Made by a program: the position numbers and the translations under genes
Part shown: positions 1 to 8,900 of the stretch, piece by piece
Numbering within the stretch: the first letter of the stretch is position 1
Layout: each line of letters opens with the position of its first letter
Notes under the pieces: model-generated
What the model was told of the DNA's origin: nothing
Database searches by the model: none
The model's input: the letters and a program-made list of their open reading frames with translations, nothing else
Assembly: GCA_010279815.1 (NCBI GenBank)
Contig: QEOQ01000165.1
Location: 9,051 to 73,050 of the forward strand
DNA from: Brachionus plicatilis
Taxonomy: Eukaryota; Rotifera; Eurotatoria; Ploima; Brachionidae
Direction: 5' to 3'
Length of the DNA stretch: 64,000 bases

Positions 1-466
1 AAGCATTGAATAAAAGAGAGAACTTCTTTCAATCTTCCTAAAGATAAGAATAGGCTTAGCAAGCTAATTCTTCAAACGTTATTTTTGATATTCTGGCAAG
101 GTTTTATTTTCTTTATCAAGCAGGGGGTTTCCGTAACACAAGGGTTGAAATTTTTGATTCCCTTTATTTTAAAAGCCAGGATTCTTTAGTCTTGCAGACG
201 TCATGGACCCCGTCATATTGTCATTTTTTTTTAAATTAACAAGTATTTTCTAGTTTTGTATTTCAATTGTTTATTTACTATTGTAAACTTAATAATTTTT
301 TATGATCATTTTCTTTAAGAAAAAAAATTTTTAAAACATAAATACTTTGAATTTTTTTTAAAATAAATCAGTTTTCTCGAAATTAAAAAATAATCAAATG
401 ATTTTTTTCTTTTTTTATTTTAATTTGATATTATAGATAATTATTCTTTTGCAATTGCTATTCAAA
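1..466. other. Leader non-coding stretch
   Basis: No supported gene. Bases about 100-215 are less AT-rich than their surroundings and look like an old repeat fragment, but every frame is broken and no family could be named. The rest is A/T-rich sequence upstream of the gene at 467. Confidence 0.4.
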
Positions 467-1315
467 ATGGGTTCTGCAAATTCAAATTTGATTATTAGAC
501 AAATCACCGATAGTACCAACCAAGCCATTAAATTATTTCAAGAATTTGATGTCTTTTTTAAAGATTTGATGAGTATGGAAACTATGAAACGTGAACTTGA
601 TGAAAATTACAGGAAGTTTAAATCAGACTTGAATGATTTTAAACCGCAAATTGAAACTGACATTTTTACTTTTAATTCAATTAAGGGATCAATTAATGAC
701 CTAGAAAAAATATTTAGTGCAAATAAAACGGAATTAATTGATGAAGAAACTCAGATTAAAATTCAAACAATCTTCAGAGATGAAATTAAAGAAAAAATTG
801 AAATTTATGAACAAACTTTGGAGAACAGAGCATATTTTACTGAATTAAATCTAATTTTCAATAAACCGGGAAAATTAAGACTTGCTTTAGTCGGAGGAAT
901 GAGTTTTATGGGTATTATAGGCGTTCCTTTCTTACATTTCATTCAAATATTATCATCTAATAAAAAATATTTGATTTTTGGAGTATTTGGTTTGGTAGCA
1001 ATGGGTATAACAATGACTACCACAATTTATTTATTATTACAAAGCAAGGAAGATAAATTAAAAAAAGACAATCCTGAAGTTTTATCAAAAATACAAAATT
1101 TTATTAAATTATTTAAAAATTTAGGAGATGTTTTCTCAAGATCTCTAATTAGTTTAACTGAGTTGAAAAAATTTTGTGAGAGACCAATTGAGAATAATAA
1201 AATTTTTAATGATTCGAAAGAGAATCAAAAAAAATATAGTGATTTTAAAAAGAACATTGATGATTTTGTGTATTCGCTAAATAAAATAAAAGAAGCAATT
1301 GATAAAATGAATTAA
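467..1315 (+). CDS. Hypothetical two-transmembrane protein, possibly N-myristoylated
   Basis: Single-exon gene of 282 codons. The open frame extends up to a TTG at 449, but the first ATG is at 467 and is preceded by AAA, so I start there. The protein then begins MGSANS, with Gly2 and Ser6 as in N-myristoylation signals. Residues about 20-130 are hydrophilic and probably helical or coiled-coil (many E/K/I). Two hydrophobic segments at about 137-162 and 168-192, with a short SSNKK turn, suggest a membrane hairpin. A Lys/Asn-rich helical tail follows. I do not recognise the family. The coil-hairpin-coil layout resembles apolipoprotein-L-like or other membrane-hairpin proteins only in outline. 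AT-rich codon use matches the background. Function unknown. Confidence 0.7.
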   Translation: MGSANSNLIIRQITDSTNQAIKLFQEFDVFFKDLMSMETMKRELDENYRKFKSDLNDFKPQIETDIFTFNSIKGSINDLEKIFSANKTELIDEETQIKIQTIFRDEIKEKIEIYEQTLENRAYFTELNLIFNKPGKLRLALVGGMSFMGIIGVPFLHFIQILSSNKKYLIFGVFGLVAMGITMTTTIYLLLQSKEDKLKKDNPEVLSKIQNFIKLFKNLGDVFSRSLISLTELKKFCERPIENNKIFNDSKENQKKYSDFKKNIDDFVYSLNKIKEAIDKMN

Positions 1316-1439
1316 AAACTTAAGTTAAAATTAAAAAAATTTTTGCATAATATCTAATGGTTCAAATGATGCAATTTCATCTAAAAAATTAAATGATAAT
1401 TTATAAATTTTTAATAAAGATATAATAATAATAATAAAA

Positions 1440-2085
1440 AATAAGCTACGGCAAGCATGCTTGCGGAGACGTCTTACTAGGAGGACATCTATGGTAGCTA
1501 GATGCATTGAAATATAGTTACATAAACAAAGCTATTAATAGTTTTCTATTTAAAAATAGACGGATATATAAAAAGAAAGGGAAAAAAAAAAGAAAAAAAC
1601 AAAACACAACGAGATCGAGAACAAAACAATCCGTCACACAATCATCCAAAAAAGTAACTACCCTTAACTTTATAACCTCCTTAAATTTCCTCAAGTCCAC
1701 CGGAATATTTCCATGCATCGAGTCTATTCTTGAACTGGTTTACAGTCGAGGCATCGATTACTTTCTTAGGGAGGCTGTTCCACACTCTAATCACACGATT
1801 TGTGAAAAAGTTTTCACGCTGGGCGCAGTTGGTAGGTGCTTGGACGGACAGGCGCCTCTTGTGCCCTCTAATACCTTGTGCTGGTCCAGGTTGGGAAAGT
1901 GAGCTGCAATACGGGGGAGGTCTGACCCAATCTATGTTGTTCAAGCCGCTTCTTATCTTGAACATTTGGATCATGTCTCCTCTTGTCCTGCGTTCGCTCA
2001 GAGTGGGCAAACCCAAGATGGAAAGGCGATCGATGATGGTCGTGTCTGTATGTCTGTCCATATTACAAAAATTGTAATGAAGTAA
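1440..2085 (-). mobile_element. 3' end of a LINE (non-LTR retrotransposon), RT C-terminal region
   Basis: The minus-strand frame 2061-1681 encodes the C-terminal tail typical of CR1/jockey-type LINE ORF2 proteins. It has LGLPTLSERRTRGDMIQ, then FFTNRVIRVWNSLP, then NQFKNRLD. The family normally carries these blocks downstream of the reverse-transcriptase core. The frame ends at a stop at 1681-1683. A 3' untranslated part follows down to about 1440; it contains a 14-bp palindrome (1451-1464) and ends in an AAT-rich microsatellite-like run, as CR1-type elements often do. No reverse transcriptase core lies upstream, so the copy is strongly 5'-truncated and cannot move. Sequence of the block is well preserved, suggesting a fairly young insertion. 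Confidence 0.85.
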
Positions 2086-2479
2086 TCGGAGACACCGATT
2101 TCAAACTCACATATTAAATGATTGACTTATTTATTGGCCAGAAAATATAAGCTTTAATTTCGTAAATTTTATAAAAATTAAAAATGTAAAAACGATATAT
2201 TTCTAAGAAAACTTATTGTAAGGGTTAGGTTCTCTAATAAGTAGGTTGATGTCGAATCCTCCATAAATGAGGCATACCAGTTTAAAATACTATTAATTTG
2301 CAAGATTTTTGATTATGAAAAAAATCAAAAACGATTTGTTGAAAAAAAATATTTTTCTGGCTACCTTTTTTCATCATGGAACAAAGGCGTCAAAAAGACA
2401 ACACTTTTAGACTGAAGGTCCAAAAAAGGGAGTCCTTCTTATTGAGGAAAGACATAATAAACGGCCATCATTTAATAGA

Positions 2480-2640
2480 CTGACAAAAAAGACTAAATTT
2501 ACTGACAAAAAAACTAAACTAGGTGACAAACAAACTACTTCACTGATAATTAAACTAATTGAGTGACAATTAAACTAACTGACTGACAGATAAACTAATT
2601 GACCGACAAATTAAATGTTTTCGGGATGACAGATTAACCA
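2480..2640. repeat. Degenerate tandem repeat, unit about 20-23 bp
   Basis: About seven diverged copies of a unit resembling TGACAAATAAACTAATTGAC run head to tail here. They look like an eroded minisatellite. No coding frame is maintained. Confidence 0.6.
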
Positions 2641-2746
2641 AAAAAATGGTGACTAATTTAATTAATGACAAATGACTATTATAAAGATAGGCCTCTAAAA
2701 AATGGAGTTAAAAGGGTGAAAAGGGTATTTACATTAATTATTTACA

Positions 2747-2780
2747 TTAAAAAGTCAAAGTCAAGACTTTGACTTTTTAA
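2747..2780. repeat. Perfect inverted repeat of AAGTCAAAGTC
   Basis: Two 16-bp arms (2747-2762 and 2765-2780) are exact reverse complements around a 2-bp AA spacer. The GACTT-rich text continues to about 2830 and belongs to the dispersed GACTT family also seen near 14.5, 21.2, 29.9, 51.2 and 63.3 kb. Confidence 0.7.
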
Positions 2781-2854
2781 TGACTTTTTGAGACTTTTTT
2801 TCGTGACTTTTGTACAAGTCTGATAAATTCACAAAAAAACAAAAAATATATAAA

Positions 2855-3389
2855 TAACGTAATCATCCGATTTTAATGACATGTCAATAAATTCGGATAA
2901 TTACATTAAATAAAAACACAAATTCATTTAGGCAATGTCTTAAAAAGAATCAAAAGTGTTTCAAATGTCAAAAGTTTGGACACCTGTCAAATGAATGTTA
3001 CTTCGTTAAAATAATAAGCACCATAGATACAAATGAACTGCCCGATCAAGACACAGAAATTGAAGTCGATGATTCAAATCAGAACGAAGCGCCGAAAATT
3101 GCCGCTATGATAGCCGATTTCTGCTCAAGTCAAAATAATAAAATGACATTCCTAGGAAAATATAACAAATTTCACAAACGAACTTTAAATGACAAAAACT
3201 TAAATTCAAATGATCAAACCATAACAAACAGGCATAACAAACAAATAAATAACTCAAAAATCAAAAATCTCGACTATAGTGACATGGTACTATAGTCGAA
3301 AATGGTAGAAATGAAAACCAGTGTTCGATGCATAAGAACATGTCACTATAAATAGAGTGATATGTCACTAAAATTGAGCAATTTCGTTA
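2855..3389. mobile_element. Candidate TIR DNA element enclosing a gag-like fragment
   Basis: The left end (TAACGTAATC...TTTTAATGACATGTCA) and the reverse complement of the right end (TAACGAAATTGC...TTTTAGTGACATATCA) are imperfect inverted repeats of about 32 bp. A 123-bp relative at 10301-10423 has the same termini, so the boundaries are supported by two copies. Inside are repeated GACATG/GTCACTATA motifs and a CCHC-coding fragment. No transposase is present, so it would be non-autonomous. I could not define a target-site duplication. Confidence 0.5.
2891..3295 (+). pseudogene. Gag-like CCHC zinc-knuckle fragment (LTR retrotransposon remnant)
   Basis: An open frame of about 135 codons runs from after a stop at 2888-2890 to a stop at 3293-3295. 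It contains the zinc knuckle CFKCQKFGHLSNEC at 2957-2998, which fits CX2CX4HX4C exactly as in retrotransposon Gag nucleocapsid domains. An acidic stretch (DQDTEIEVDDSNQNE) and a Lys/Asn-rich tail follow. There is no in-frame ATG before the knuckle, and no protease or reverse transcriptase follows, so it is a remnant and not a gene. It lies between inverted-repeat ends, which suggests capture or nested insertion. Confidence 0.65.
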
Positions 3390-3427
3390 TTTGCGTATAA
3401 TATATAGATATTATACGCAAATAGCGA
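3384..3427. repeat. Near-perfect palindrome with 20-bp arms
   Basis: Arms 3384-3403 and 3408-3427 are reverse complements with one mismatch around a 4-bp ATAG spacer; the inner 15 bp are perfect. The palindrome abuts and overlaps the right end of the element at 2855-3389, so it may be an element terminus or an insertion hotspot. Confidence 0.65.
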
Positions 3428-3428
3428 G

Positions 3429-3566
3429 ATGTTCGGAGATTATTCAAGGTTGAAAGAAAATGCCAAAAAATGCGATTTTGAAAAAGAGCTTGAAAAGAAT
3501 ATCACTCAAATTTTTCACAGATTAATTCCAGAGGCTGATGTCAAAATTCAAAACTGGAAAAGATAA
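3429..3566 (+). pseudogene. Small ORF, possible Gag fragment
   Basis: A 45-codon frame from ATG 3429 to TAA 3566. Its text (SRLKENAKKCDFEKELEKNI) recalls the part of Gag that precedes the zinc knuckle in Gypsy-type elements, but here it lies downstream of the knuckle, so the order is scrambled. Too short to be sure. Confidence 0.25.
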
Positions 3567-4995
3567 TTCTACCTGTAAAACTTTAGCATGTGATAGAAGA
3601 GAAATTAAATAATGAAAAAGAACAATTTATATTTTAATTATTTATAATTATTATTTGTTCAACTAAATATCAAAGCATTTTGAATAAATCTTCATTATTT
3701 AGTAAAAAGAACATTTAAAAACAAAATTTTTTAAAGACAAAATTAAAAGCTTTTCGAAAAAATTCTTCATTCCTAAAATATTAAAAATTAAATTTTGCAT
3801 CCACAAATTTTATGAAGGATTTAGTAAAAATTTAGTTATTTTTTCTAATTTTAAAATCTAATAATTTATTTAAACACATGTGCTCTTGATAATTTTGTTC
3901 AAGAATTGTCCGTGATGCTCTAAAATATTTGCTACTCTTGACCAAAATGATGCAAACTTCCACCAAAAGGTGCTGAGACAATTCTAGATTTTTTCTTAAT
4001 ATAAAAAATAAAAATATTTAAAGCTTAAAATTTAGTTTTTAAATTTTAGGCAAAGAACTTGCTTATTGAAAACAAGAAAGTCGATAAAATATTTTATAAG
4101 CCTTTGTCAGTAAAATAATTCTTTATCCTAGTAAATTTGTTAAAATGAATCCCTTAATTTATCTTCAGATTCATTATTAATTATTATTATTATCTTCAAA
4201 AAAACGTCACTTGGGCGATGAAGAATAAAAAAAATAAAATAGAATAAAAGGATAAAATAAAAGTCATAGTTTATACATTAATTTCAATTCAAAATGTCAT
4301 GTCACAAAAGTAAACCTATTTATTTATAAAAAATAAAAAGGTTTATTTATTTTTACGTCTAATTATTGTCTAATAATTTTTAGACCGTAATTAGACGTAA
4401 TTTTTTATTATGTTTCTATGATATTTGATTAAGAATTTAAAAAAATTTAGTTCAAGTATTTGTGTTCCAGATATATTACAAAGAAGCTCTAAAATAAATT
4501 TATATTTATTTTTACTTTTTAACCATGCCAATTTTTATTTAATTGATCTTAATTTTACCAAAAAAAAAGACATTTTTAAATTTTAGCAATTAGCTTTAAA
4601 AAAAAAAGAGCTAGGCGACTCTTTCTTTTTTCCGCAATAATGCTTAAATGATTCATATAATTAGTGGTCATAAGGTCGGCTAATGGACAAATTTATGTTT
4701 AGTTCAAATTTACAATTATCATCTTTTGATTATTTTTTTATGTCAGTTATTCAAATTTTCAATTTTTCAAATTTCTTAAAATTATTTAATATTTTTATTT
4801 TTTCTGATGTTCAACTTTCAAAATTCCTGATTAACATTATTAAAAACAATAAAATAAAATAAAATATAATTAAATTTCACATTAAACATTTAAAATAATT
4901 AAATAATACTTAAGAAATTCCGCTCACTATTTTTTCTAAACCAATTTCTCTAATCCCAGGGATATGCCCCGGACTTCTTTATTTTATTTAAGATT

Positions 4996-5205
4996 TTTTT
5001 ATAACAAATCTACTGAACAAATTAAAACTAACTTGTACGCATTTTGTTCTTTGACTCTTCCTCAACTCTTCCGTTCCTCGACTATTTCTTTCTTCAACTC
5101 TTAAAAAAGGAAAGGAAAAAGTTAAGGAAAGGAAGAGTTGAGGAAGAGTCGAGGAAAAGAAATGTACAAGTTAGTTTTAAATTGTACTGTTTTTTGTTAT
5201 AAAAA
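4996..5205. mobile_element. MITE with inverted repeats of about 70-90 bp
   Basis: The left half (TTTTTATAACAAA, then AAAACTAACTTGTAC, then CTCTTCCTCAACTCTTCC) is mirrored by the right half ending TTTGTTATAAAAA at 5205. The arms are nearly the whole 210 bp, so a transcript would fold as a hairpin. No coding content. The remainder of 3567-5926 shows no gene. Confidence 0.6.
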
Positions 5206-5926
5206 TTTTGTAATTTTTAAAAAGTTCAACTTTCTTATAAACAACAAGTTTAACATGAAAAATATTTTATTTGTTTTTAAAAATCAATTTATTATATGCG
5301 ATAAATTTTCTTTATGAGAATTTCTTATATGCAAAAAAATAAGCACAAAGGTATAGAAAAATTTTGTCCCTTTAGGTTTAGTTTTTTTAAGCGAAAATTT
5401 CTTATACCCATATTTCTTTTAAACGATTTTCACTGTATTAGATTATGTCATCTGAATAGTTGAATAAATTTTAAAAAATTGAATAATTGAAAAGTTGATT
5501 TGAAGAAATTTAAATTGTATAAAACAAATTATTGTCTATGAATGAGTTTTACAAGTCAAATCTAGGCTTTATGGTCAAACTGATACTTTGCGTTAAAGTT
5601 TATCAAATTCTCTACATTAATTCGGTATTTTTTGGATAATTCTTGATACCATCCGGTCGCTGTTCGTGTTTCAGCAGAAGCCTTTTTGACCACCCATTAA
5701 AAATATAATAAATTATAAATAAAAAAGCATTCTACTTTAAAAATAAAATTCAATTTTTTTCTCTTTAAATTTAAATTTTTAAGACTAATCAGACAATTTC
5801 AAAACGATAGCAATTTGCATGCGTGGTTATTTTTTTAAATAAAATTAGTTTTGTTAATAAAAATTTGAATCTTTTATTAAAGTAAAAAAAAAAATTATCA
5901 TTAAACGTCACCAAAATTAAGGAGTA

Positions 5927-8900
5927 ATGTCGGAAAAAAATGCCGAACAAATAAAGGCACTCTACACTGAGTTGCACAAAATTGCTCCAACACAAGACTG
6001 GGAGCGCATTCTCAAGGTATCCAAAAAAATTCTTGGTCTTTCAGTCGACGAAAAAAAGGCCTTCCACTGCAAGACAGTATGTTTGATTCAAATGGAAAAA
6101 TTTGATGAAGCTTTGAGCGGTATCGAACGCAACCATGAAGCCCGTGATCTTTACTTTGAAAAGTCCTACTGTGAATACAGACTTAACCGGGTTGAAGAGG
6201 CCTACAAGACCTTAAAGCAATGCAATCAAATGACTAATAAAGAAAAAGAACTTTTGGCACAGATCACCTATAAATTGGAAAAGTATCAAGAAAGCTACGA
6301 AGTTTACAGAGACTTGGTCAAAAATTCAGATGTAAAAAAAAATTGATTTCAAAATAGATTTTTAAAATTTTATTTTAGGATGAGTATGACAACGAAAGAA
6401 AAACTAACTTTTCTGCAGTAGTTGCTGCCATGAGAACAGCTGATCCTAGTGTTACCAAGGACTTGGACATGTCAGAGAATGAAAAGCAAACATATGAGTT
6501 GTGCTATAATTCAGCTTGTATTTTAATAAGCAAAGGAAAACTCGAAGAGGCTGAGAACAAGCTCAAGAGAGCCGAGACCATGTGCCAAGAAACTTTTGAA
6601 GACGAAGAAGACCAAGAGTTTGTGGAAAGTGAAATGGCTATTATTCGCGTTCAGTTGGCGTACTGTTTGCAAAAAATGGGCAAAAATGAAGAAGCGTTGA
6701 AAATTTACAACAATGTTCTGAAATCAAAGTAAAAATTGAAATTTTAAATATTTTTTTTAAGTAATAAATTTGAAAAGGCCTACCGATTTGAGTGTGAATG
6801 CAGTGGCATCAAATAATTTGGTATGTATCAACAAAGATCAAAATATATTTGATTCAAGAAAAAAAATCAAAGCTGTTACTTCGAATGAATTGGACACAAG
6901 ATTGAATTCAACACAACGTTGTGTAATTGCATACAATGAAATTCTTTTTTCGATTATTACAAATCAGGTGAGAATTTTTTTGTATTTATGGTGAAATCTC
7001 TAAAATTTTCTAAAAAATGACAAAAAAATAAATAAAAATAATTCAATTTCTTTTAAAATAATTAAAGTAATTAAAACTTTTTTTATTGAATCCAAAAAAT
7101 AAAAATTTAACATTATTTTTTTGGTGGGTAATTATTTAATAAAATTGATGAGGAAATCGTTGATAAGCAAGGTCAGTGCGTGGAGATGGCTTCATATCTT
7201 ATACTTCAAATAATTTTTGCAGCTACATATAATAGTACCATTGTTTCTGATTTTACAGGTTCCATGGTATTCATCACGATTGACGAACTGATAAATTCTA
7301 GGTGCCAAATTCGTGAAATCTTTTTCACTTGTCAAATGTCGAATCCTTTTAGCCAAATTTTCCTTAAAAAGGTTGCTAATTTTAGAATCAATTAAGACTT
7401 TGAAAAAGTGTGTTTTTCATTTAAATTCTTTTTAAGTGTACAGAACAGTGATTTAGGGGCTTTATTAAGTGAGTGCGTTTTTTAGATTTTAAAGTTCACG
7501 AAATTCAAAACTTTAGTGCTATCTGAATTTCACATTTTTGACTCAAAATTCGTAATCTACGCCCTCGAAAACCCAAAAAAAAATCTTTTTGAAGCGGCCA
7601 AAAAAAAAAAATTTACATCCAGGGTTCCAAAATAGCAAAACCTTTAATAAGTTGTTGTTCTTTAAGACTCAAAATTTCAAAGATAAAACTTAAATATACT
7701 AAAAAAGTATATACAGTCCCGTTCTGTTCACTTGTTTTTACCAAAATTTACGTAATTTTACGTAAATTGACAAATGTAAAAAATGGTAATTTAATGAAAA
7801 ATTACGTAAAATTACGTAAATTTGCGTAAAATCAAAAAGGGACAAAAAAGTTATGATTTTTTGAAAAAAAGGTTACAATTCTGCTTTTTCATCGACTTTC
7901 TACTTTCTACCATGTAAATAAAAATTTACGTAAATTTACGTAAAATTTAGTAAATTTTTTTATTTTTTAATGTAAAATTGTGTAAATTTACGTAATTACG
8001 TAAATTTTTCAACTTTTTTAGATTATCTAGAAAAAAGTTAATTTTTTATTAAAATTATTTTTAATTTTTATTAGAAAAATATATGAATATACAAATTTTA
8101 CGCTATTTTTTAAAACAAATTCATGGTATATTATTTACAAATTAGTTTTAATTAAAAATAATATTATTTCAGTGGTTCGACCATTCACCATTATTTTCAA
8201 TGACAATCTTAATGGTCTATTACAAAATATTAATTTTCTTTCTCTCAATTAATATTACTTACTTTTTTCAAATTGTTAATATATTTTACACAGTGTTCCG
8301 GGGTTAAATTTTTTTGAAAAGATCGAATTGACTCAACAGCTTCTTCGATGGTTTTTATATTTCAAATGTAATGTAAAATGTAATTTGAAATGTAAAAAAT
8401 GGTAAAAAATTACCATTTTTTACATTTGTCAATTTACGTAAAATTACGTAAATTTTGGTAAAAACAAGTGAACAGAACGGGACTGTATATACTGAAAGAG
8501 CATAAAATTTTCTACATGCTAATGTAATTTAGAAAAAAAAAAGAGTATGGCGGTTTTTGTTGGCTAAAAAAAGGAAAAAAATGTGTTTTTTTTGGTTTAA
8601 ATCGTATCTCCTCCGAGGGATCAATTATGACCAACTTTTTTTTTTTTAAATCTAGACAAAATTCTGATTTTAGCAGAAATTAAATTTCAATGTAATCGAC
8701 CATCTATCCATCATTCTGCTAGAATAATATATAATATTAGATGCAACTTTGAATGTTGCACTATGTTTCATTTACAGAATTATGTTTGAGCTTTTAGAAA
8801 AAAAGCTATTTTATTTTTTTACATTTTTTTCTGTTCTTTTTTTCATTTTGTACTGAATTTCACAAAACCGCTATTAAGGAGTTTAAGTAGAAAAAATATG

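Noticed and set aside
1507..1902. Plus-strand open frames at 1507-1902 and 1730-2077
   Set aside because: They lie opposite the LINE reverse-transcriptase tail, which has recognisable family blocks; the plus frames have none.
6770..6994. Independent ORF beginning upstream of the KRPTDLS block
   Set aside because: This is exon 3 of SRP72; the apparent start is intronic and the end runs past a splice donor at 6968.
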